Source: Prevotellaceae bacterium (GTDB lineage Bacteria > Bacteroidota > Bacteroidia > Bacteroidales > Paludibacteraceae). Taken from it: a stretch of 42,611 bases of DNA. A model generated the notes under the pieces. It searched no databases, was not told where the DNA came from, and saw only the letters and a list, made by a program, of their open reading frames with translations. Where the stretch lies: contig JAISWT010000125.1 in NCBI GenBank assembly GCA_031271005.1, positions 1-42,611 on the forward strand. Reading direction: 5' to 3'. This document shows, one piece after another, positions 25,915-33,923 of this stretch. The translations under genes were made by a program, and so were the position numbers. Numbering within the stretch: position 1 is the first letter of the stretch; every line of letters starts with the position of its first letter.

Positions 25915-27432
25915 TTAAATGCTTTCTATAAATTTTACCAGCGCGTCTCGGTCTTCTTTTGGCAGGTTGTAGAATTTATCTCTTGCGCGTGCGGCATCTC
26001 CTCCGTGCCACATTATTGCCTCAACCACATTTCTTGCACGCATGTCGTGCAGCCTGTCGGAAGCCCCTGTAACCTTCTGTGAGAGTCCGCGCCCCCAGAG
26101 CGGCGTGGTGCGACACCAGCCAGTGCGAATATCGTTCACCATATTGAGGCGATGTTGCAACAGGTCGCTGTAAGGATAAATCTTCTGATACGGATAACGC
26201 GGCAGTTTGCCTGCCACCAGCGTGTCGCCGGTGTAATTGTCGGCGCCTGTTGTCCAACTTGGTCGGTGGCAGGTGGTGCAACCGATGGAATAGAACGTTT
26301 CGCGTCCGCGTTGTACCTGCGGGTCATCAAGGTTGCGAGCCGCAGGCACGGCAAGTCCTCTGTGCCACACCATAAAGTCCTGATAGTCCCTGTCCGTCAT
26401 TTCGGGCGTTAATTCCTTCGACATCAGGTAATCGTAAATTTCCTGCTCCGACTTGCCTAATTTCTGCTGAATATCAACATTTTGCGACATCGCCGTAGCA
26501 TAAGCCGCCGTAATAAAATGATAGCGGCGGTTAGAGCGGGTTACATTCGTAATGTTCCAAATGGCGTTTGCACCCGGTCCGTTTTGCAGAGTGCCGCGCG
26601 TCAGCCCATACGTGTAGCGACCCGGATGGCGAGTCCCGTCATTTTCCAAAATGAAATTGGCGGGGTCATATTTTGCATCATTGAGTTCAAAATAGCCCAA
26701 ACTTTTTTCGTACCTGTATTGTTCCAGAATCGAATCGTCAGGAATAGCATCAATCAATCCTGTGCCATAAATACCGATTGTGGCTTCTATTTTCACATCA
26801 TAATTTGTTGGCTTGGGGTTGGCATTTATATATTCAGGGTCAATCGTTACTTCGGGGTAAATCAAACTGAATGCCTCTCCGTCGGGGAATTTCATTGACG
26901 GATATTCAGGCAAAACATAATTATCTATCCATTTTATTGTGATACCGCGCTCATCAACGGGCGGCAGGAACGGATATACAGCCTGCGTTTGCGGCATGGG
27001 CGCTAATTCCGGAACATAAGCCTGCGTATTTTTATCAATAACCACGAGCAAATAACTGTTGCCGTATTCGTTGGCACGGTAACTGTCCACTCGTCTGCCG
27101 TGTCCGTAATTCGGGTGGCAATTGATGCAGGAACTTCGCACAGAAACGGGTCCCAAGCCGCTGCGAATTCCATCCTCGTTGCTTGTAAATTCCTTTTCAA
27201 ACAACGCTTCGCCATATTTGAACGCCAGCGACATTGCGGCGTCGTTTTCCACTGCGGGCGCAGGTTGCTCGTATGCACCGGCAGTTTCGTTAAATACCGT
27301 ACCCAGCAGCCCGCCCGAATAGTACTCTTCCGAAAGGTCTTCTTTTACGGGCGTGTCTCCACCATTAGGATTGCAGGCTAAAAAACCGAACAACGAAAGT
27401 GAAACAATTGAAAATGAGATAAGTTTTTGCAT
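25915..27432 (-). CDS. Di-heme oxidoreductase-type lipoprotein (DUF1111)
   Basis: 505 residues from the ATG at 27432 (MQKLISFS...). A TTG start at 27516 would bury the signal peptide and is rejected. The signal ends FLAC (Cys20), a lipobox, so the protein is probably anchored on the outer membrane or periplasmic side. Two heme-c sites are visible: CINCH (102-106) and CTTCH (385-389). The family is the di-heme 'thiol oxidoreductase-like' group, related in layout to MauG/CcpA-type cytochromes; the substrate is unknown. RGLAVPAARN and TPLWGRGLSQKV are further family segments. Maturation would need a cytochrome c assembly system like the one at 23561. Confidence 0.92.
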   Translation of the reverse strand: MQKLISFSIVSLSLFGFLACNPNGGDTPVKEDLSEEYYSGGLLGTVFNETAGAYEQPAPAVENDAAMSLAFKYGEALFEKEFTSNEDGIRSGLGPVSVRSSCINCHPNYGHGRRVDSYRANEYGNSYLLVVIDKNTQAYVPELAPMPQTQAVYPFLPPVDERGITIKWIDNYVLPEYPSMKFPDGEAFSLIYPEVTIDPEYINANPKPTNYDVKIEATIGIYGTGLIDAIPDDSILEQYRYEKSLGYFELNDAKYDPANFILENDGTRHPGRYTYGLTRGTLQNGPGANAIWNITNVTRSNRRYHFITAAYATAMSQNVDIQQKLGKSEQEIYDYLMSKELTPEMTDRDYQDFMVWHRGLAVPAARNLDDPQVQRGRETFYSIGCTTCHRPSWTTGADNYTGDTLVAGKLPRYPYQKIYPYSDLLQHRLNMVNDIRTGWCRTTPLWGRGLSQKVTGASDRLHDMRARNVVEAIMWHGGDAARARDKFYNLPKEDRDALVKFIESI

Positions 27433-27611
27433 GTAGTTTAAAATTTTGAGAATTATTACTGTAACATAAAGGCGCAAAGACACTTCCAAAAATAAATAAA
27501 TATCTCTGCTCCACAAATTTGTGCAAAGTTACCACCCTTGCCGTTATCTCAAAATCACAAAAAGCAGGTAAAAATTTGCTGTAAAAGTAATTATTTGTGG
27601 GTACTCGTTTT

Positions 27612-27925
27612 CAGCAATTAGCAATTAGCAATTAGCAATTAAGCAATGAAGGAATGAATTTTTAGTGAATAATTAATAGTGAATAATTAATAGTGAATAG
27701 TGAATAGTGAATAATAAAATACAGAATACGCAGCAATTAATAATGAAGCAATGAAGGAATGAATTTTTAGTGAATAATTAATAGTGAATAGTGAATAATA
27801 AAATACAGAATACGCAGCAATTAATAATGAAGAAATGAAGGAATGAATTTTTAGTGAATAATTAATAGAACATAGAGTATAGAACATAGAACATAGACAA
27901 AATACATTTTTTTTAGAATTAAGAA
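27612..27925. repeat. Heptad block with a large tandem duplication
   Basis: AGCAATT words, then AATAGTG/AATAATT words. A larger unit containing GAATGAATTTTTAGTGAATA and AAATACAGAATACGCAGCAA is repeated (about 27652-27740, 27750-27822, partly 27840-27870). The same AATACGCAGCAATTA block recurs near 39215. ORFs here are repeat artefacts. Confidence 0.9.
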
Positions 27926-27966
27926 TAACTAAACTCTAATCACTAATATCAGCCGTACGCCCCACT

Positions 27967-27989
27967 CCCCCTCTCTTTTGGAGAGGGGG
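27967..27989. repeat. G/C-rich REP-like hairpin
   Basis: CCCCCTCTC and GAGAGGGGG form a perfect 9-bp stem around a TTTTG loop, followed by a second G-rich stretch. It stands out from the AT-rich surroundings. Similar CCCCTCTC/GAGAGGGG palindromes are scattered in many Bacteroidetes genomes. Confidence 0.8.
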
Positions 27990-28046
27990 CAGGGGGGAGA
28001 GGTTCTAACCACTAACAACTAATTAGGATTATTGAATATTTCATGC

Positions 28047-28054
28047 TAATTTTG
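28047..28054 (+). promoter_or_regulatory. -7 box of the tricorn-type protease gene
   Basis: TAATTTTG matches TAnnTTTG, 39 bases before the ATG at 28094. No convincing -33 box. Because the box lies just inside the longer ORF reading (start 28043), it supports the later start. Confidence 0.55.
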
Positions 28055-28093
28055 CGGGAAGTTTTATTTTTAAAATCTAATATTAAAATTTAT

Positions 28094-31000
28094 ATGAATA
28101 AATCACTGCTATTTTTATCAATCAGTTTATTAATGTATATTGGCGTTACGGCTCAAAACCCTCTGTGGTTGCGCTATCCAGCCATTTCGCCCGATGGACA
28201 AACCGTTGCGTTCTGTTACAAAGGCGATATATACACAGTTTCTTCCCAAGGCGGCGCAGCAAAGCAACTTACGCAGCATACAGCATACGATTATCAGCCC
28301 GTGTGGTCGCCCGACAGCAAAACTGTTGCCTTTGCAAGCGCCCGTTTCGGCAATTTCGACATTTTTACAGTACCCGCGTCAGGTGGCAATCCCACGCGCC
28401 TGACAACCTTCTCAGGCAGCGAAACGCCTTATTCTTTTACCCCCGATGGTAAATTTATAGTCTTTGGCGCAAATATTCAACTGCCTGCGGCGAGCGCAGC
28501 ATTCCCGTCGGGCGTAAATACTCAATTGTACAAAATTGCTGTCGGCGGCGGGCAACCCGAACAGATATTGGCAACCCCGGCAGTAAATGTGTCGATTGCT
28601 CAGAGCGGCAATTTCTTCCTCTTTCAGGATAGAAAAGGGCAGGAAAGCACATGGCGTAAACATCACAAATCTGCCGTTACACGCAATATTTGGGCGTATG
28701 ATATTGACAAAAAGCAATTTACCGAACTCATTACCGATGACGGCGAAGATACAGACCCCGTGTTGAGCGCAGACGGAAAAACGGTTTATTTTCTCAGCGA
28801 GAGAAGTGGAACATACAATGTTTTTTCTTTTCCGTTAAATAATGTGAAAAATATTTCGCAAATTACCGACTTCAAAATTCATCCTGTGCGTTTTCTGAGC
28901 GCGGCAACTAACGGTACGCTTTGCTTCGCCTACGATGGCGAACTTTACACGCTGAAAAACGGCGAGAACCCGCAAAAACTCAATATCTCTGTTATTGAAG
29001 AAAATAAAAATAACGAAATTGAAAAAATCTCGCGCGGAGCATACACCACAGCGATATCAGCCGACAGGAAACAGGTTGCTTCAATAATGCGCGGCGAAAT
29101 TTTTGTGTCGTCTGTGGATTATAAATATACAAAAAGAGTTACAAATTCGGCAGCAACCGAATCCTCGCCCTCATTTGCAAAAGACGGAAAATCAATGGTT
29201 TACGCCTCAGAAAAATCGGGAACGTGGAATTTGTATCTGGCAAAAATAAACAGAAAAGAAGAAACATATTTTTTCAATTCCACAGTCATTGACCATGAGC
29301 CGCTCTTGCAGGAAGACACTGTTGAGCGCATGAATCCGCAATTTTCGCCGGACGGAAAAGAGATTGCATTTGTGCTGGACAGACACAAAATTGCAATTTA
29401 TAATATTGAAAGTAAAAAAATTAGAGAAATTACAGACGGCGCTGGCAACCTGCAAACTTCGGGACATATCAATTTTGAATGGTCGCCTGACAGCAAATGG
29501 ATTGCCTTTGAATATACGCCCAACAAACACGACCCTTACTACGACATCGGGCTTGTGAGTGCGCAGGGAGGCACAGTCAGAAATTTGACAAACAGTGGAT
29601 ACTCTAATCAAAATCCGAGATGGGTGATGAATGGAGACGCAATTATCTTTGAAACAGAACGTTACGGTATGCGAAATCACGCATCGTGGGGCTCGCTCGG
29701 AGATGTAATGATTGCTTTTATGAATAAAAAAGCATTCGATAAATTTACGCTTTCCGAAGACGATTATAAACTGTTGTTGGAAGAAGAAAAAGCAAAAAAA
29801 TCTGACGAAAAGGAAAAAAATGATAAAAAAGAGAAGGACAAAGATAAAAAAGCAAAATCAGAAAAAAATGACAGTACTAAAACCGGTAAAGATATTGATA
29901 TTCAATTAGATGGAATAGAAGACCGAATTTTGCGCATAACGCCCGCATCGTCAAACTTGGGCGACATTATGCTTGCCAAAGACGGCGAAAAACTGTATTA
30001 TCTTTCAAAGTTTGAAAAGGATTTTGACTTGTGGTCAATCAATACACGCACGCGCGAAACAAAACTTGAACTTAAAAGCGCGGGCAACGGAACGCTCACA
30101 CTCGACCAAGATGGCAAAACTCTGTTTCTAACAGGACGCAACCCGCAAAAAATCACGCTCGCAAGCGGCAAAAAAGAGCCGATTGCCGTCAGCGCAACTA
30201 TGGATTTAGACCTCGCAGCAGAGCGCGAACACATGTTCAACCATGTGTGGACACAGGAACTGAAACGTTTCTATAACACTGATTTACACGGCGTTGACTG
30301 GAATTTGATGAAAAAATCGTACGCGAAATTTTTGCCTTATATTAATAATAATTTCGATTTTGCAGAACTGCTGAGCGAACTGCTTGGCGAACTCAACGTA
30401 TCGCACACCGGCGCACGCTATTATCCTGAACCTGAAAACCCTGACGCTACGGCGGCGCTCGGCTTGCTGTTCAGATGGAACAACGACAAAGATGGCTTGC
30501 TCGTTGATGAAGTTTTGGAAAAATCGCCGTTTAGCAATGCAAACAGCAAAATGGGGAAAAATTGCACGATTGAAAGCATCAACGGCGAAAAAATTGAAAA
30601 AGGCAAAGATTTTTATCCGCTTTTAAATAAACTGGCAGGAAAAAACACTCTGATTAAATTTAGAACCGACAAAGGCGAAACGACAGAAGAGGTGATTAAA
30701 CCCATTTCGCAGTCGGCGCAAAATGCACTGCTTTATACTCGCTGGGTAAAACAGCGCGAAGCAGACGTAGAACGCCTGTCCAACGGACAACTCGGATATG
30801 TACATATCGAAAGTATGGGAGACGGGAGTTTCCGCTCAATCTATTCCGATATTTTGGGAAAATTCAACACAAAAGCGGGAATTGTTATCGACACGCGCTT
30901 TAACGGCGGCGGACGCCTGCACGAAGACCTCGAAATACTTTTTGGTGGTAAAAAATATTTTACGCAGGTAGTTCGCGGCGCCGAAAGTTGTGATATGCCA

Positions 31001-31336
31001 TCCAGACGCTGGAACAAACCCTCAATTATGCTGATGTCGGAGGCTAATTACAGCAATGCGCACGGCTCGCCGTGGGTTTACAGGCACATAGGAACAGGCA
31101 AACTTGTTGGAATGCCCGTGCCGGGAACAATGACAAGCGTGTCGTGGGAAACATTGCAGGATAATAACCTGATATTTGGAATCCCAATTGTAGGCTACAA
31201 ATTGCTCGATGGCTCGTACCTTGAAAATCAGCAACTTGAACCGGATTTTAAAGTATTTAACGAATACAACAAACTCGCGGACGGCGAAGACTTGCAATTG
31301 GCAAAAGCCGTAGAAGAATTGCTTAAAGAACTTTAG
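28094..31336 (+). CDS. Tricorn-type S41 protease, secreted
   Basis: 1080 residues from the ATG at 28094, giving a Sec signal (MNKSLLFLSISLLMYIGVTA). The N-terminal half is two WD40-like (PD40) propellers with repeats such as SPDGQTVAF, SPDSKTVAF and SPDGKEIAF. A Lys/Glu/Asp-rich linker follows (about 561-595). The C-terminal part is the PDZ and S41 core with Ser770-His771 (NVSHTG), nucleophile candidate Ser987 (ANYSNAHG) and Glu1044 (YLENQQLEPD), matching the tricorn tetrad. The residue after the nucleophile is Asn where archaeal tricorn has Asp. Probably a periplasmic peptidase that trims peptides. Confidence 0.93.
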   Translation: MNKSLLFLSISLLMYIGVTAQNPLWLRYPAISPDGQTVAFCYKGDIYTVSSQGGAAKQLTQHTAYDYQPVWSPDSKTVAFASARFGNFDIFTVPASGGNPTRLTTFSGSETPYSFTPDGKFIVFGANIQLPAASAAFPSGVNTQLYKIAVGGGQPEQILATPAVNVSIAQSGNFFLFQDRKGQESTWRKHHKSAVTRNIWAYDIDKKQFTELITDDGEDTDPVLSADGKTVYFLSERSGTYNVFSFPLNNVKNISQITDFKIHPVRFLSAATNGTLCFAYDGELYTLKNGENPQKLNISVIEENKNNEIEKISRGAYTTAISADRKQVASIMRGEIFVSSVDYKYTKRVTNSAATESSPSFAKDGKSMVYASEKSGTWNLYLAKINRKEETYFFNSTVIDHEPLLQEDTVERMNPQFSPDGKEIAFVLDRHKIAIYNIESKKIREITDGAGNLQTSGHINFEWSPDSKWIAFEYTPNKHDPYYDIGLVSAQGGTVRNLTNSGYSNQNPRWVMNGDAIIFETERYGMRNHASWGSLGDVMIAFMNKKAFDKFTLSEDDYKLLLEEEKAKKSDEKEKNDKKEKDKDKKAKSEKNDSTKTGKDIDIQLDGIEDRILRITPASSNLGDIMLAKDGEKLYYLSKFEKDFDLWSINTRTRETKLELKSAGNGTLTLDQDGKTLFLTGRNPQKITLASGKKEPIAVSATMDLDLAAEREHMFNHVWTQELKRFYNTDLHGVDWNLMKKSYAKFLPYINNNFDFAELLSELLGELNVSHTGARYYPEPENPDATAALGLLFRWNNDKDGLLVDEVLEKSPFSNANSKMGKNCTIESINGEKIEKGKDFYPLLNKLAGKNTLIKFRTDKGETTEEVIKPISQSAQNALLYTRWVKQREADVERLSNGQLGYVHIESMGDGSFRSIYSDILGKFNTKAGIVIDTRFNGGGRLHEDLEILFGGKKYFTQVVRGAESCDMPSRRWNKPSIMLMSEANYSNAHGSPWVYRHIGTGKLVGMPVPGTMTSVSWETLQDNNLIFGIPIVGYKLLDGSYLENQQLEPDFKVFNEYNKLADGEDLQLAKAVEELLKEL

Positions 31337-31361
31337 GTTGTCTCAAAACCCCTTTGCGCAC

Positions 31362-31483
31362 TCCCGCTTTGGCGGGACAAGTCTTGCGAAACCTCCCGCT
31401 TTGGCGGGATAAATCTTGCGTTCTTTGCGGTTAAATATTTTTTTACCGCAAAGTTCGCAAAACTTATCCCTACAAAGCGGGAG
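31362..31483. repeat. CCCGC-palindromes and 39-base inverted repeat
   Basis: TCCCGCTTTGGCGGGA occurs at 31362-31377 and 31394-31409, each a 6-bp hairpin with a TTTG loop. In addition 31393-31431 and 31445-31483 are complementary at 33 of 39 positions around a 13-base loop, ending in CTTTGCGGT/ACCGCAAAG. The block follows the protease gene and could end transcription or be a REP-type element. The same palindromes recur near 39634. Confidence 0.85.
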
Positions 31484-31571
31484 AAAAAATCAAACAATTA
31501 ATAATTAATGCCGAAAACTGAAAACTTTTTCTTGTCTTTGTTCTTTTGTCTTCTGAAAACTGAAAACTTTT

Positions 31572-31604
31572 TTTGTGTAATCCAAAAATTTTATGCTAAC
31601 TTTG
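31572..31604 (+). promoter_or_regulatory. Promoter in front of leader element copy B
   Basis: TTTG (31572-31575), a 21-base spacer, then TAACTTTG (31597-31604). The leader element begins 28 bases after the -7 box, so transcription from here would place the whole element in the 5' UTR of the outer-membrane protein gene. Confidence 0.75.
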
Positions 31605-31631
31605 CACCGCAAATTTTTAACTGAAATAATT

Positions 31632-31731
31632 ATGAAACGAACACGATTAACAAAACACACAAGGTTATGATTATGTTGTCGTGTGAGTTCCATCTGACCT
31701 TACAAAATAAAAAATAAAATATAAACAGATG
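31632..31731 (+). repeat. Leader element copy B
   Basis: It begins with the 12-codon ORF MKRTRLTKHTRL (TGA), overlapped by a second ATG opening a 16-codon ORF (MIMLSCEFHLTLQNKK). The conserved GAGTTCCATCTGACCTTA block follows, and the element ends AAATATAAACAG then ATGAAA, the start of the next gene. It has a few extra A/T bases compared with copies A and C. Transcription is likely from the promoter at 31572. Confidence 0.9.
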
Positions 31732-32286
31732 AAAAAGAAACTTGTTATTTTCACAATCGTATTATCTTCCGGCATTTTAGCCATGCACGCGCAGCCACGC
31801 GCTATAGGGCTTCGCCTCGGTGTAAATAGCGCCGAAGTAACATTTCATCAACTGATGAACGGCGAGAGCAATCTGCTCGAAATAGATTTTGGTACTTCGT
31901 GGTACAGTTCGTTTCAGGGCGCAGTAACATATAACTGGATCAGCAACACAAGTTCAGGCGACTGGACTACATACGCTGGGCTGGGACTGGGCGGAGGCTT
32001 CAACTGGGGCGACAATTCGTGGTACCCGGGCAGAATTTCGGCTAACGGAGTTAACCCTACGCAGCCAGTAAAATGGTATCTGACAAACTACTGGACTTGG
32101 GGAGTAGTGGCGCTGGCGGGCATCGAGTACAAAATCCCGAACATTCCGCTTACCGTTTCCCTCGATTACAGACCGCTTATAGGGTTCGACTTCGGCACAA
32201 AAAGTAACACGCAAAAATTCGGAATTATGTACCATATTCCCGGATTGTGGAACTTCGGACTTTCGGCACGCTATATGCTAATGTGA
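31729..32286 (+). CDS. Small outer-membrane beta-barrel protein
   Basis: 185 residues with a Sec signal (MKKKLVIFTIVLSSGILAMHA). The mature part has alternating hydrophobic/polar strands and aromatic girdles (TSWYSSFQGAVTYNW, YAGLGLGGGFNWGDN, LDYRPLIGFDFG, LWNFGLSARYM), consistent with an eight-stranded barrel like OmpA/OmpW types. I do not recognise an exact family. It follows the leader element with no gap. The ZIP transporter gene begins one base after its stop codon, so the two are almost certainly one operon, perhaps linked to metal supply. Confidence 0.75.
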   Translation: MKKKLVIFTIVLSSGILAMHAQPRAIGLRLGVNSAEVTFHQLMNGESNLLEIDFGTSWYSSFQGAVTYNWISNTSSGDWTTYAGLGLGGGFNWGDNSWYPGRISANGVNPTQPVKWYLTNYWTWGVVALAGIEYKIPNIPLTVSLDYRPLIGFDFGTKSNTQKFGIMYHIPGLWNFGLSARYMLM

Positions 32287-32287
32287 G

Positions 32288-33088
32288 ATGGATAATAAAT
32301 TTTTATTCGCGCTATTGCTTACAACAATTGCAGGGCTGAGTACAGGAATCGGCTCTGCTGTTGCTTTTTTTGCACGCCGAACAAACACAAAACTGCTGTC
32401 GGTGGCGCTCGGATTCTCGGCAGGCGTGATGATTTACGTCTCGTTTATAGAGATTCTGCCACAAGCATTCGCCCTGGCAAAGAGCGCGCTTACAAGCGCT
32501 TCGGATACATACGTTGTGCTGGCATTTTTCGCAGGAATTGCAATAATTTTTCTGATTGACGCACTGATTCCTGCGAATGAAAATCCACATGAGATGCACA
32601 ACGTTGAGGAAATGCAAACACGCAATGTCCCGAATGAAAGCGATTTGAAGCGGACAGGTATTTTAATGGCTTTGGCTATTGCTATTCACAATTTCCCCGA
32701 AGGAATTGCCACGTTTGCCTCTGCGGTTGTTGCGCCCGAAATCGCTATCCCGATAGCCATTGCAATAGCCATTCACAATATTCCTGAAGGCATAGCAGTC
32801 TCTGTACCAATCTTTTACGCCACAGGCAATCGCCGTAAAGCCTTTTATATGTCCTTTATGTCGGGTATGGCAGAGCCGCTTGGAGGGGTGTTGGGATTTC
32901 TGTTCGTTATGAAATATATGAGTGAGTTCGGGCTGGGAATGCTTATGGCTGCTGTGGCAGGTATTATGGTCTTTATTTCTGTTGACGAACTGCTGCCGGG
33001 AAGCGAAAAATACGGGCATCATCATTACTCAATCGGAGGTTTCGTTGCAGGAATGGCAATAATGGCGGCAAGTTTGCTGCTGCTGTAA
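32288..33088 (+). CDS. zupT: ZIP family metal transporter (ZupT-like)
   Basis: 266 residues with eight predicted membrane helices. ZIP proteins import divalent metals, mainly Zn2+ and also Fe2+ or Mn2+. The metal-binding helices carry HNFPEGIATF and HNIPEGIAVSVP, the duplicated His-Asn-x-Pro-Glu-Gly signature. The loop between helices 3 and 4 has ENPHEMHNVEEM with His residues. The end KYGHHHYSIGGF is also His-rich. Length and motifs fit ZupT. The first gene of the operon is an outer-membrane barrel. Confidence 0.93.
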   Translation: MDNKFLFALLLTTIAGLSTGIGSAVAFFARRTNTKLLSVALGFSAGVMIYVSFIEILPQAFALAKSALTSASDTYVVLAFFAGIAIIFLIDALIPANENPHEMHNVEEMQTRNVPNESDLKRTGILMALAIAIHNFPEGIATFASAVVAPEIAIPIAIAIAIHNIPEGIAVSVPIFYATGNRRKAFYMSFMSGMAEPLGGVLGFLFVMKYMSEFGLGMLMAAVAGIMVFISVDELLPGSEKYGHHHYSIGGFVAGMAIMAASLLLL

Positions 33089-33104
33089 CAAACGTAGGGC
33101 GCAC

Positions 33105-33840
33105 CTATAATTAGCAATTAGCAGATAGCAGTTATTAGAGTTTAGAGTTTAGAGTTTAGAGTTTAGTTAGGTATGGTTAGAAATAGTTAGGAACTTTAAT
33201 CAATTAGCAATTAGCAGTTAGCAATTAGCAGTTAGCAATGTACAGACACAATGCTTTGCGTCTCAATGTAAAAACAATTCTCAACTCTCAATTCTCAATT
33301 CTCATTTCTCAATTCTCAATTCTCAATTCTCATTTCTCAATTAGCAATTAGCAATTAGCAATGTACAGACACAATGCTTTGCGTCTCAATGTAAAAACAA
33401 TTCTCAACTCTCAATTCTCAACTCTCAATTCTCAATTAGCAGATAGCAGTTAGCAGTTAGCAATGTACAGACACAATGCTTTGCGTCTCAATGTAAAAAT
33501 AATTCTCAATTCTCAACTCTCAATTCTCAATTAGCAGTTAGCAGTTAGCAATGTACAGACACAATGCTTTGCGTCTCAATGTAAAAATAATTCTCAATTC
33601 TCAATTCTCAATTCTCAATTCTCAATTAGCAATTAGCAGTTAGCAATGTACAGACACAATGCTTTGCGTCTCAATGTAAAAATAATTCTCAACTCTCAAT
33701 TCTCAATTCTCAATTCTCATTTCTTAATTCCTTCATTTCTTAATTCCTTCATTTCTTAATTCCTTCATTTCTTAATTCCTTCATTTCTTAATTCACTAAC
33801 CACTAACCACTAACAATTAACCACTAACAATTAACCACTA
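33105..33840. repeat. Large heptad array with five stem-loop units
   Basis: This is 735 bases without a gene. Words of AGCAATT, AGCAGTT, GAGTTTA, CAATTCT and CAACTCT surround five copies of a 37-base element starting ATGTACAGACACAATGCTTT at 33238, 33361, 33463, 33551 and 33646. The element contains AGACACAA-TGCT-TTGCGTCT, an 8-bp stem with one mismatch. A run of 16-base units (TTAATTCCTTCATTTC) and CACTAAC words ends the region. Confidence 0.92.
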
Positions 33841-33874
33841 AAAAAGAGGTGGCTGCCTTGCGGCAACCACCTCT
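33839..33874 (-). terminator. Terminator of the large T9SS protein gene
   Basis: AGAGGTGG (33845-33852) pairs with CCACCTCT (33867-33874), and an inner TGCC/GGCA stem follows after one mismatch with a TTGC loop. Read on the minus strand it is followed by a T6 tract (33844-33839). It lies 50 bases past the stop codon of the gene at 33924. Confidence 0.92.
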
Positions 33875-33923
33875 CTCTCTTTATTTTACACTAATTTATA
33901 ACATGTAAAATTTTAGTACGCGA

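Noticed and set aside
27687-27887. 66-residue minus-strand ORF with two repeated hydrophobic segments
   Set aside because: It is a by-product of the tandem duplication of heptad-rich DNA; composition and position fit repeat DNA, and no start signal is seen.
31632-31700. TGA read as tryptophan (alternative genetic code) in the leader ORF
   Set aside because: TGA clearly ends real genes here (dut, the DedA-type gene, the barrel protein, the hemerythrin gene), so the standard bacterial code applies.
33238-33682. CRISPR array
   Set aside because: Five near-identical repeats with 51-86 base gaps look superficially similar, but the gaps are simple heptad words and not unique spacers, and no cas gene is present.
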